Positions 24,133 to 35,278 of a stretch of DNA of 64,000 nt are shown in pieces; the stretch's first letter is position 1, and the number at the start of each line of letters is the position of its first letter. The notes under the pieces are model-generated. The model was not told where the DNA came from and did not search any database. It worked only from the letters and a program-made list of their open reading frames with translations. Made by a program: the position numbers and the translations under genes. Origin of the DNA: Paramecium sonneborni (Eukaryota > Ciliophora > Oligohymenophorea > Peniculida > Parameciidae); contig CAJJDN010000057.1 in NCBI GenBank assembly GCA_905182985.1, forward strand, positions 128,417 to 192,416, written 5' to 3'.

Positions 24133-26099
24133 AGCTTGATTTTTGAACTATAAATATAATTTTAATAATTACTGAGAGGCAAAGAGTGATTTTTCATCTA
24201 TGCTTTAATTAGAAAGTTATTAAATTAAATTTTGATATATCTCTTTAGAAATTCCTTTAGGACTTTAAATTGTAGGATTGCTTAACATTCTTCTATGAGA
24301 TTAATCACCTAATTTTAAATCTATTTTATTTCCAATTTCGAGTAATTTTGCAGCAGATACTTGAAGATTGGAAATTTATTTATTATTAAAGTCTTTTACC
24401 AGTCTCTATAATCTAGAATTTTCTTTAGAAAGGGCATTAAGTTACTCTTCATAAAATTATTTAATGGAATCTATTTCATTCACTGGTTTTTCATTTTGTG
24501 TATTATTAATATTAGAATTTAATTAAAATTACAAAGATAGAATGACTTCTTATAAATTTGTATTGTCTCTTCTAAGATTTCCTAATTCTAGATTAAGTTA
24601 ATCAACTTGTTCTTGTAACAGTTTTTCTCTTTCTATAAAATTGGCTAGATTTTGTAACTGTCTTTGAAGGCTATAGACAACCAACTCTAATCTTTAGTTT
24701 TCTTCTGTAAGTTTTTTATTTTAGTCATGAAGATGTTCTTTGGTTAATTAAATCATAAATGCAAATTAAATTATATTTTTAAATACTAATTAATCTTCAC
24801 TCTATATTTTAGGATAGATTTTGTTTGAGAGTGTGAATCTAATCTTCAAAGTTTTTTATTTATTTCTACAAAAGAGAATTTTCTAATAACAACTATTCAA
24901 TTCTTCTATTTTTTTCATTTAATATTTTTAATTATTCTTTTTAATCATTAGGAGATGAATTTTGTGACTATAAAATAATCAAATATATTATTACACTCAT
25001 ACTTCCATGAGAGTAAAACTAACTAATTTTATCAGTAGAATATCCACCTGCACCACCTTATAATTTAGATGGAGTGAAATTACTCTGATTTGATTGATAT
25101 CTTTTTTAAAATGCATCTATTGCTGCTTATTTATCAAATACTTCATCATCAAATTCTAAACAACTTTAAAATATTATAGAAAGTAATACATTGATTATAT
25201 TGTAATTTATAATTCATCAAATCTCTATGTTTTTTCATAGTCTTTATAAGCAATTTCAAAATTTTATATAAATTTTACTTAACTAGGATTAAGTTCATTA
25301 TTTTTTAAAGCTATAAATACATTATTTTTAATGATTTTACAGAGTAATTCATTTCTAATGATTATAAGATCATTTTTTTAGAATTAATTTCCATCTAGTC
25401 TTTTTTTAATATACAAAAAATCAGGTTAAATGTTATTTGAATAAACAAATTGAGAAGTACTCAATTATTCCTTAGAATAAACATAGAATTCCTTCACTTT
25501 TTGAGAATTAAAATAAAATAGTTTAGGAAATTGCATTCCTTTTGCAATTAAATTGTTATATCTTTAATAGATAATTTCTATATTACACTTTTGAATATTC
25601 TGATTATTATCCATCTATGCTTGGATGCCAAATATTCCAAACAAATACACATTCACTGATCAGTCTAATAAATGTGTTACCAAGAACCATTAGTTGCTCA
25701 TCTTCAATAAATATATAATAATATCTACCAGGTTATTAGGAGAAGTATTGTTTTGCTTTTTGTCCTTTATTACAATAACCAATTAGAATTTCTTCATAAA
25801 TTGGAATGATTTTAATTTATACATTTTCAATAACTAAAGCAATATGAAAATCCATTATTTCTTTCACTAACTGAATAATTGATAATTAATTACTCTAGTT
25901 GATAATACCTTCTAAATTGGCTATGATTTACTATCATCCAAAATATTTACTACTGCTTAAAGTGCTCTTTAAGTTATTTCACTTTCAAAATAGATATTTA
26001 TGTATACATGTTGTTCTACAAAATATAATCTTTAACTTATTTAATCTCTTTATAATGATTTTCAGAAGTGAAGCATTTTTTTATTTCATCTAATTTCAT
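24052..26099 (-). CDS. helical N-domain plus coiled-coil protein
   Basis: About 600 aa from MKLDEIKKCF (26099). The N-terminal half is alpha-helical and solenoid-like (ALQAVVNILDD; LVKEIMDFHIALVIENVQ). A Gly/Ser-rich hinge (LQGGAGGYSTDK) follows, then long coiled coils (KILNEKNRRIEQLLLENS; QLQNLANFIEREKLLQEQ). Introns inferred include one of only 16 nt (25967-25982, GTGAAATAACTTAAAG). The C-terminal frame stays open into the convergent gene at 23765, so the exact 3' end (24052 is the first TGA in frame) is uncertain. Might be a trafficking or cytoskeletal adaptor; VHS-like folding of the N-domain is only an impression. Confidence 0.5.
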
Positions 26100-26390
26100 T
26101 TTTCTTTATTATATTAAAATATACAAAAAATGAAATTGCTTATTTTATAGAAAGAATATAAATATATTACAATATTAAGTTCAATAAGAATTAAAAGAAG
26201 AATTAAAATTTTATTTAATAAATTAAGTATAACTTATTATAAGTTTGGATAAGTAATAATTCAGAATCATTAATTGTAATCAATACATATAATTGGTTCT
26301 CAATAACTCAATAAATTATTCAATAAAATTAGAATATTTTAATATCAAATAGGTTTAATATTACATTTATTATAAAATAAAAATAATAAA

Positions 26391-27012
26391 ATGATTGGTG
26401 ATGAAGAAAACACTGAATTTATAAGTGAATCTAATAAACAAGAAAAAAAATAATTCAAATCAGGTCGAATCTAAATAGATAAAAATATTTAAGTTAATAA
26501 CTTAATATATTTTGGTGCAATATTAGCATTCACATGTATAATTATGCTTTTGTTTTGGAATGTTAAGAAATAAAGTAATCATATATAGTCAAAATACATA
26601 GGATTTCACAAAAAAAATGCACATTTACTAGGTATAAGTATTAATATAAAAAGTGGTGTCTTAAGAAGAATTTGATTATTTTGATTAATTAAGCGATACA
26701 ACTAAAATTTCTAATTGCAATCAGTCTATCACTAATGAAAACACTTTAGTATTTTTGAGTAATTAGATTGTGAAAGATGATGTTAAGAATTGCATAGATC
26801 TTCTCAAGCCAAAATTCAATGATATTTTATTGATAATCTATAATGCTACATAAGAGTCTATTCTAAAGGAAATTGATGAAAATGTGATCCAATACTATTT
26901 ATCAAACAAAGAATTAAAAATTTCTAATTCAGAGATCTAAAAATTCGAAAACATAGAGGAGGATGATTAAATTGAAGTTGTTGCTTAGATCATTAATAAT
27001 ATTTTTAAATGA
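26391..27012 (+). CDS. single-pass membrane protein, unknown
   Basis: 199 aa after a 22-nt intron (26632-26653). A charged N-terminus of about 45 residues precedes one hydrophobic segment (LIYFGAILAFTCIIMLLF, residues about 45-62), followed by a 135-residue tail with an Asp/Glu-rich C-terminal helix. Topology is probably N-in. No family recognised. Its 3' end abuts or overlaps a poorly resolved minus-strand gene. Confidence 0.55.
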
Positions 27013-27830
27013 ACTTATATAAAATAATAAATATTGATGTTAATATATTGAAAAATCCTAATAGCCAGTTTTGGTGTCAAAAGGAGATAAATATCTTTAT
27101 ATTCATAAAAATAAAATATAATCAATAGTTCCATAAAATCATCAAAATCACATTAGGCGTCATATTTAGAATTACTACTAGAAAGATTGATGAATATTTT
27201 TAGATGATTATTATTTTCCATAACTTTTTATTCTAATTTAGCACATCTCAGAAATTTTAAATAAATTAATTCTTCAAACAATTTAACTTTCTCATCTAAA
27301 ACTAATATCTAAATTAAATAGTCATTAAAAAGCTTAATAATAATAACTCTCTATCTTCATTTAAATTTGTAAATAACTGAGAATAGAATCAATAATGTAA
27401 GGTTTAATAATACCGATAAAAAGACATAATTAAATTAAAATAATAATCTCTTAATTAAGACTTAATAATATTATCAAAATTGGTATTATTATAAGAAATA
27501 ATGAGAGTATATTTCCAAACTAGTTTTAGTTAAAACCTTTATGTCATATTATATTTTCCTAATATTATTAACATAATTGAATCATAATTTAATTGGATGA
27601 AGACAAATAATAATCTATTTTTGATTCTAAAAAAAATAAAAATTTGATGAAGAGATTAACTATTTCAGATTCATAGATGAAAATGATATAAAAATGGTTC
27701 ATCTATGATAGAAAATATAAAAAAAAAGAAAAACTAAAACAAAAATAATTTTAAAATTAAACTGTCTAAAGATCTATAAAAATGCTGCATTTGAAATATG
27801 TGAAAATTAGTAAGTTAAAGAAAGAAATAT
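27013..27830 (-). CDS. poorly resolved hypothetical gene
   Basis: Protein-like pieces occur on this strand: KVKLFEELIYLKFLRCAKL and FDDFMELLIIFYFYEYKDI near 27070-27270, FDNIIKSQLRDYYFNLIMSF near 27440, and ESEIVNLFIKFLFFLESK near 27620. I could not connect them with conventional introns, and one junction keeps frame through a TGA. No in-frame TGA lies before 27012, so the 3' end must overlap the neighbouring gene if this is functional. Could be a decayed gene. Coordinates are approximate. Confidence 0.3.
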
Positions 27831-27929
27831 AGATCTTAATTAATTACCGAATTTTTAAAGATAAATCACTGACTTCTAAACAAAATGTTAAAAGAATGAA
27901 ATATCATAAAAATTGAATTGTATTTAATT

Positions 27930-29218
27930 TCAACCCTAATTTTAAGAAGGGGCAAAAAAATATGTATTCCAAACTTAAACTTCTTCTATAATAAAATTAC
28001 GACATCCAGTCAATCTAATTTAACCTTAAGGTTCAATCACATCTTCCTCATATCGACATATTCCTTTTGTTTTGACTATTTTTAATCTATTATTGACATT
28101 TAATCCATTTTCCTCAAATTTAATCCAATTAACTCTTAAACTTGTGTTAAATTAAACTTTAGTATTTAAGTTCACTAATTATAATTATTCATCATCTATT
28201 TAGATATTTAATTCAATTTTTTTTGATACATAGAATCCAAATTAAGTATGTTTTGTCTTAAAATGAAATTATAAATTCTTTAATCCAATAAGTAATTTTA
28301 TGTCTAATTCTTTTCCTCTAAATATTTCAAAAGGTTCCATTGCTGGAGTTAGAGATATTATTTTCTCTGGATTTTCATGTTTAATTTCAATTGTAGTATC
28401 TGATGAATCATCTTCTTCAGATTGAGAAATACTTGAAACTGTTCTCATTTAATTTTTTTTATATTATTTTTCGAATTCTATTAGAATAATTTATTTTTAT
28501 TCATTTGATACTTATTCTTTTATAACTGCATCTGAGAAGATTTCTTATAATTTGATTCTATCATAGCCATTAGTTAAGCAATATTCACTTATTAACAGGG
28601 CAATCTAAAATTAATCTAAAAATTTATTCTTATCAAAATTAATAGTGGCAAGATTGTTGTGTAATATTAACAATTTCTTGAATAAATTGGACTATAAGTA
28701 TAAATAATGAAGCGGCACTAATCTAGATTTATTTTTATAAATATGTTTTCTAGCTTTCTCTTAATCAAGTTTCTTATTAAAAATACCTAAGAATCCATAA
28801 GTTTTGAAATATTGAAAATAAAAATTAGATAATGATTCAATTTCATACAATTCAGATAATTAGTATCCAATTAAAATATTAGATTTGTCTTGTATAAGAA
28901 AATTTTCTATTTAATTTTAAAGTTCTTGAATCTGAAAGAAATGCAATATCTAATAAATTTCATATAGTTCTGATGAAGTATTAATGATGATTTCAATACC
29001 ATTAAAGGCATTAACTATTTTAGCAACTAAATTAACATCTAAATTTTCTTAGACATAATCTATTTATCTTTCTGCATCATTTCCTTTTGACCATCTACCT
29101 GAGAATTTAGTGTAAGCTTTCTTGATTTAGAAATGTTAATTGGAATATCGAGAAAGGATAATCTTGAAGTATTAGTATTATTGTTATTATTGTTAAACTT
29201 GATTTGTGATTATATCAT
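27930..29218 (-). CDS. BTB/BACK-like domain protein
   Basis: 422 aa after a 20-nt intron (GTCAAAAGGAAATGATGCAG). Asn-rich N-terminus (start MIQSQIKF, 29218). Residues about 60-110 (ELYEIYQILHFFQIQELQN) resemble the end of a BTB/POZ fold; a helical BACK-like part follows. The C-terminal third, after an acidic linker (SISQSEEDDSSD), looks beta-rich (GLKNLQFHFKTKHTQFGFYV) and could be a MATH- or PHR-like sandwich. Such proteins often act as cullin-3 adaptors, but the BTB match is weak and by eye. An internal Met (at 28448) could be mistaken for a separate gene start; the open upstream frame argues against that. Confidence 0.5.
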
Positions 29219-29266
29219 TAAATTTGAGCACTAGCATAATTCGTTTTTAATTAATTATATATAAAA

Positions 29267-30479
29267 ATGAGAATCGTTATAGTGTTATTGATTAGTTTGG
29301 TATTAAGTCTTTGTAATCATTTAAGGCATTAAGCAAATTGGCTACAGATCCAAAAGTTGTGCTTGCAGAAATTGATGACAATCATATGGGGAAAACATTT
29401 TTGAATGCCATTTAAATTAGTTTAGCAACAGGGTCACCTGTGCATGAAATTCAAAGTTATATTAATAATATCAGGTCAAATATATATTTATGATTAGATT
29501 TATGTTAGAGTAAGAACAAAAAGACTCTGATTTATATATCTAAAATACATAAGCCTCATGTAACAGATTACTTCATGATTTTTCAACTAATTTGGCATAT
29601 CATTAAAGCTAATTGAAAGCACATTCTAAAATTGTTGATGAGAATACTAATAATTTGCAAAGATCTTTAAATAAAATTGCAGAGGTTTCTGTTGAAATTG
29701 AAGAGAATTCTAAAAAAACTAATGCAGGATAAAGTGAAAGAGATTTGCAATATGCTGAATTTTAATCTAAAATTAAAGATCATACAGAAGCTATTTCAGC
29801 AATAGATGAAGCTTATGCTTTAATTGAGCATCTTTCAGGAGGTTCCTCTTTCATTTAAGTTAAAGGAAGATTCAATAAAGTTTTATCTAGATTACAAAGG
29901 TAACAAAATTTATAAATAGTTTAGTCAATCAACATCAAGTGGATTATTGTTTTAACCTATTTTAACAATGATGACATAGCTCTCAGCTAAATCAGATTCT
30001 GATACTGCTAAGAAAGTTTTGTAGTTATTGTCAAATTTGAGAGTTTAAATTGTTGAAAGCAAATCTAGCGATGAAGATATCGAAAAATAATAAAGTTTGA
30101 ATTGGTAATAATTCTTATCAGATTTAACTAATGAAAGAAATACTTTGTAAATTTTTATATCATTCTTTAGATCTGATTAAAGATAAAATCTTGAATAAGC
30201 TATCTTAAATTATCAAAGCATCATTGAAGAATCCTCAGGTAAAGTCGAATATCATGCAGCTGAAGTTGAAAGAAATCAAGTAAAATGATTCTTTTTCACA
30301 TTTTATAGTCCAATTTAGATGGATAAGATTAATGGTGCAGACAATAATAAGATATTTATTAAATGGAAACTCAATCTAGAGTCTAATTACAAGACTTGAT
30401 TTCTAGAATCTCAGATCACATCCAAGATAAGATTGTAACTCTCAAGGAATATCTTAGAGAAAGACTCTAATTAAATTGA
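29267..30479 (+). CDS. trichocyst matrix protein
   Basis: 361 aa after five introns (26, 23, 25, 24 and 29 nt), the joined length being an exact multiple of three. A cleavable signal peptide (MRIVIVLLISLALS, split by intron 1) precedes a prosequence and helical core. The core has the alternating heptads and landmarks of Paramecium trichocyst matrix proteins, such as KIKDHTEAISAIDEAYALI then EHLSGGSSF, and the second-half repeat ending IQDKIVTLKEYLRERLQLN. These proteins are processed in the regulated secretory pathway and crystallise in the exocytic trichocyst. Single strong lineage marker in the window. The 24-nt intron has no in-frame TGA. Confidence 0.9.
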
Positions 30480-30510
30480 GATTAACAAAAACATTAATAT
30501 TATATATATA

Positions 30511-31806
30511 ATGGATTCATTTACGAGACTACAATAGAAAGAATTTATAGATATTGACTTGCTTATCAAAAATGAAGCAATTATTAAACAAGAAAACCTT
30601 AGTTGTTTCTTTTAAAAAGATTATAGAGAATCTATATCAGATTAAACAAGAAAAACAAAAGACACTAATTCTAATAATACTCATATTTCTTTATTATTGA
30701 TTTCTCCCTAATCCTTAGTGAATTCTGAAAATTTAAATGATAACATGATGATCAACCACAGAAATTCAATCCAACCATTTTTTGGAGCACTTCTAAAAAA
30801 GAGCCCTCATTGGATTTAAGGTTACAAAGAGAGATAGTGCTCAATTATAAATCGGGTTTTTAGATATTTCTCTAGTGATTCTCATAAATTGGAAGGGGTA
30901 CTAAATTTTGATGTTTAAACTTATTAACTTATTGATATTAAGGATAAATAAGGAAATGTTATTGAATTTATGTATTTTCTAGTATTAAAAAATTAGAATT
31001 AAACCATTAGGTAAAGTTGAAAAAACATTTCAATTTAAAGGCCATACTTCTTAAGAAACCTAAAGATGGTTTTCGATAATCAAATTACATTTGCAAGATT
31101 CTTTAGGAGCCCTAAATAAATTAACATCTCTTTGTCTTTATGGTAAATTCTGGAGAGTAATATAATTGTTAAATTATATTAGCATGAAAGAATATCTGCT
31201 TAATAACTTGAAGAAGAAGCTTAGGATGCTGATTTATTACTATTTAGAGGAAAAAGCTTTAATTGTTAAGTATAAAGAGCCTTAACTCAAGATGATTATG
31301 ATCATGTTGGATTATTAATTAAAATTGAACCCAATACACTAGTCATATTCGAATCATTACCTACAAATGGAGTTAGCATATGTGAATGGAAAACTTTCAA
31401 TGTTAAAGAATGGTATAATTTATATGAAAAGTATTTGATTATTATATAATATCATTTTAGAATAGTATATAGAAGACTTTAGACCAATCGATCGGTAACT
31501 TTTAAAAATAAATTATCAGACTTTGTTCATAATAATTTAGGTAAAAGATTTTCTTGTGCTCCGTCTAAATTATTGATATAAAACTCTGTTAATATTGGAG
31601 ATACTAGTTAATAAACTGTAAATTCATAAAATAGAACTTATTTTTGTTCAGAATTAATTGCAAAATGTTACAAAATCTTGGGATTCTTGCCCAAAAATAT
31701 TTCGTCAACATAATATTGGCCTGGATCTTTTTCATAAAAAAATATAAAACTCAAACTTGATTAAGCACAGCTAAGTGATGAATATCTTATTGACTTTTGT
31801 ATATGA
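30511..31806 (+). CDS. PH domain plus permuted papain-like (YiiX/C92) protein
   Basis: 404 aa after introns of 25, 26 and 30 nt. Residues about 105-210 look like a PH domain (KSPHWIQGYKERQCSIINRV; the final helix is TSQETQRWFSIIKLHLQDSL). The C-terminal domain starts with DLLLFRGKSFNCQVQRALTQ then YDHVGLLI, the His-containing block of the permuted NlpC/P60 (C92) superfamily, and has the Cys block TYFCSELIAKCYKILGFL. The order His before Cys is the permuted arrangement. Proteins of this type are predicted thiol hydrolases acting on amide or ester bonds, here probably targeted to phosphoinositide membranes. Substrate unknown. Confidence 0.75.
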
Positions 31807-32233
31807 ATGAATTTCATTTAATTGTTTATTCTTTTATTTAATATTTAACAAGCCTTTTTAACATATATATTAAATAAATATAAAATTTTTGTCTTTTTTT
31901 ATTATAATTTTTTCGATTAAATTAATATCTTTTTATTCAAATAAAATAATTAAACTAAAATCATAAATTTATAAACTTATACCATTTCAAGGTAATCATT
32001 AGTGAATATAAGTATTAAGAAAAGATATTTTTCTGACAATTTTTTATTAAACTTAATTGTGTTTTTCATTACTCAACAATTTGCCAGTTAATGAAAATTT
32101 CAATAAAATTTAAAGGAAAATTTATTCATCAATCTTAAATTTGGTGAATGACTTTTTTTCAGTCGATTCAAATAATCGGTGTTTGTGTTCAGTTGAAATT
32201 TAGAAAATTTTAACTGTCATCATATGAAATTAT
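31807..32233. other. spacer, nothing recognised
   Basis: About 430 bp AT-rich, no feature that I can support. Confidence 0.4.
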
Positions 32234-32797
32234 GACGGAGAATTTATGTTTTTATATTTATTTCACTACTATTGCGTTTATTTTGTTATTAGCTGCTTTT
32301 ATTATGCTTTCTCATCAATCCTTAGTTTTGAAAGAATTGCTTGAAATAGTAAAGAGAATCCTTAAGAAGCTTAAGAAGTACTCTTAAATTTTTAAAAGTT
32401 AAGATATTTATAATTAGATTAGATTGAAGAAATATTTAATCAAAATTCTCAATAATCCCAGTCAGTGTAGGGTTTTAAACAAGATTTAAGTTATCCTTTC
32501 TTTTTTGGTTAATCTAAAGATGGATAAAAGTCAAAGATCTCCTTAGTCTATTAAATCTATTTTCTTAATCTATCTTTGAATTTAAATATGTCTTCATCTT
32601 AATATCTTAAAAAGATAGTGATAGTGGGAGCAAATCTGACATTTTTTATAATTTTTTCATTTTTAAAGCAATCCGTACTTTCTATTTCAACATATGAATA
32701 TGCTTTTTCTTCCTTATTACTTTATAATAATTAAGGCATGCTAAAGCTAGGTTTTGGTCCTCTTATGAAGTTCATAATTTTCGAATATATGAAATGA
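32234..32797 (+). CDS. hypothetical membrane protein
   Basis: The better frame of the 3' part reads NPQEAQEVLLNFQKLRYLQL..FFFGQSKDGQ..KKIVIVGANLTFFIIFSF and ends with TGA 32795-32797; one or two hydrophobic segments are near the C-terminus. The first exon is uncertain: ATG 32234 gives a hydrophobic start (MTENLCFYIYFTT) that must be spliced out of frame to join. No family recognised. Confidence 0.4.
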
Positions 32798-32834
32798 GAA
32801 ATATTTAATATAAATAAATTAGTAATCATAATTA

Positions 32835-33869
32835 TCAACTAAATTAAGGTTATTTTTTGCTTTTAATAGAGTTCATAGGAAGACCTTATTTTAGTACATG
32901 TTTGACGTTTTTATAACGATCAAAAGATTAATCAATAGAGAGACTATTAGATTTTTATCGTTAATTATAAAAGCTATTATTTAGAAGACATGAGAATGAA
33001 TCAGATACATTTTTATAATTAGTCCCTACAGATGAGATAGCTAAGTAACCTTTACGATAAAAATACTTTCTATTGTTTAGTATTATTTATTCTTGCTATT
33101 AATTCTACCATTCATGGAATTATTTTATTCTGTCATATTCCCTTATCTATCATATCTAGTGTAATAAGTCTCTGAATCACAAGGTTCAGTCATTATTGTT
33201 AATTTCTATTTTTAATTATTAATAGATTTATTCTCATCTGATGATTTGTTAATTTAATAGATAGAGTGTAACTATTTAAGTTTATCTTTTATGTTTTAAT
33301 CATAAATTGTCTAGATAGTTTTGTCATATTTTATTTATTTTTCATAATTAAATTTCCTTTATAATTCCTATTATATAGTTTTATAATTCACTTAATATTT
33401 TTGCCTTGCTTCCATTAAATCTTGACATATAGTAGTATTTAATTATTTTTATTCTTATAGTTCTTATTCAAGTTCCTAAACTTTGTATTATAACTAAGTT
33501 TTATCCTATAATTATCAATAAAAATGTATTACATATTTATTTTTTTAAAAGTCATGTTTTAATTAATTCAAATCCATGTATTTGGACTTATTTGGTTCAA
33601 TATTTTGAGAGTCTACTTACATTTAAAATTGAATCTAATATTTAATAAAGAAAGTATACCAATTCTTGGATTAATAATGTGAATAGATATTTGAAATTGG
33701 ACAATAATATATCAACATTATAAACATCTCCATTCTTACAATTGGCCATTTTATTAATCAAATACTTAAATATTTAAATAATAGATACCAGATTCTACGA
33801 CCCTTTTATTTGAACAATAACTTCTTCATATAAATCAACAAATTTAGATATTAATTTTTATTCACTCAT
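32835..33869 (-). CDS. coiled-coil protein, unknown
   Basis: About 300 aa from MSEQKLISKFV (33869). The first 95 residues form helices (DLYEEVIVQIKGSQNL). A 34-nt intron and a 27-nt intron (33506-33532, length 3n, carrying an in-frame TGA) follow. Then comes a Gln/Lys/Glu-rich coiled coil. Near 33040 the frame shifts to a Ser/Asn-rich C-terminus (YRKGYLAISSVGTNYKN) ending at TGA 32835; that junction is not resolved. Function unknown. Confidence 0.5.
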
Positions 33870-34198
33870 TTTTGTTGAACTCTTTATTGACTTGCTTTCA
33901 ACTTCATAATCAAGTTCTAATATCAAGGATTTCTAATTTTTTTGTTTTTAGAACATAATAGTTGCTGTTAAAGTTTTAATTAATTTTTTAAGTGAGATTT
34001 ATATAATGAGTATAACATTAAAAAATTAAAAAAAAGTAGTACCTTTATATCTTAAACTTAAATATGTAAGATTCTCATAGAAGATGGAATATCTATATTA
34101 GGTTGCAAAGGGAACTAAATATATGTTATTCATATAAGAAAAATGAGAAAACTATAATATCATCTAAAAATCATATGATTATATGATTATAAGATAAA
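33870..34198. other. spacer, nothing recognised
   Basis: About 330 bp between divergent genes; AT-rich, no identifiable signal. Confidence 0.4.
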
Positions 34199-34666
34199 AT
34201 GTTAAAAAGAAAACTAAGCAGATTCAAATACAAGATAAAAAGAAGAATAAGAAGGAGAGAAAAAAGTATAATTCTAGACGAAAATTATGCTGATTTATAA
34301 TTACTTAATGTAGCATTTAGTTATAATGATATCTTAGAAATAATGTATCATAATTCTTAATTCATAAACACAACTAAACATTAGCAAATATTATTAACAT
34401 CATATTAGATTTTTAATAAATATGTTTAAAATTAACAACTTCATCCTATTATAAATTTAATTAGAATTACTAAAAGAAAAAAATTAATAGAAAACATAGC
34501 AGAGTAAAAGCGTGACCTCAAGGATAGAAATCAAGATTTAAAAACATAATATATTTATCAAAAACTTAAATCAAATTATTGTAAATATTTAAGGTAAATA
34601 AAAATTACAAAAGAAACTAAATATCTTCTAAGTGAAAGATTAAAATATTTACTTTAATAACAATGA
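34199..34666 (+). CDS. basic helical protein, possibly extending past two TGAs
   Basis: 155 aa. The N-terminus is very basic (MLKRKLSRFKYKIKRRIRRR), then helical with a coiled-coil end (LIENIAEQKRDLKDRNQDLK). The first TGA is at 34664-34666, but the same frame stays protein-like through it and a second TGA (34685-34687) to a third at 34934-34936 (LNEIEFLVERVFENFQNQGM; YILYVLIIEKLFNWSIYN). I found no ordinary short intron that removes both. Either the gene ends at 34666, a long intron exists, or the copy is decaying. Confidence 0.4.
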
Positions 34667-35278
34667 AGATTAAAGTTTCTAATATGATTAAATGAAATAG
34701 AATTTTTAGTAGAGAGGGTATTCGAAAATTTCTAAAATTAAGGTATGCCAAGAGTGTGCTCAAAATAAGTAGATCTAGATAAAGAAGGATAAAATAATGG
34801 TAGATATATCTTGTATGTATTAATAATAGAGAAATTATTTAATTGGTCAATTTATAATAGTTAAGATTATAAATTGTTGAATTACTTAATTGCAGCTTAT
34901 TTTATTCAAAAAAAGCTAAAATCTTATAAGAAGTGAATATATTTATACCTTAAAATCTTATTTGCCATTAGATGTTTCCTTATTTATAAATAATGAAAGA
35001 TACTTACATTAAATTAAGAGTTCTTAAGAATGTTGAATTTTTACTTGTAGCCTCTTAGACTTTAGAGGCAATAATGTGGTTATTTTAAAATATGTATTTT
35101 AAAAAAAATATAAATAATTGTAATATATGAAATTAAATCAAAAAGAACAAATAATAAGACGGAAATAGAGATTAGAAAATTAAGTTAAACATTTATAAAA
35201 GTTATTAGATGAGTTAGTTAAGGAATTAGATTTCGCTAAATAAGAAGAATTTGAATTATAAAAATTATATAAATAATA

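Noticed and set aside
28446..28448. Met taken as the start of a separate 172-aa gene
   Set aside because: The upstream frame is continuously open and protein-like, so this Met is internal to the 422-aa gene.
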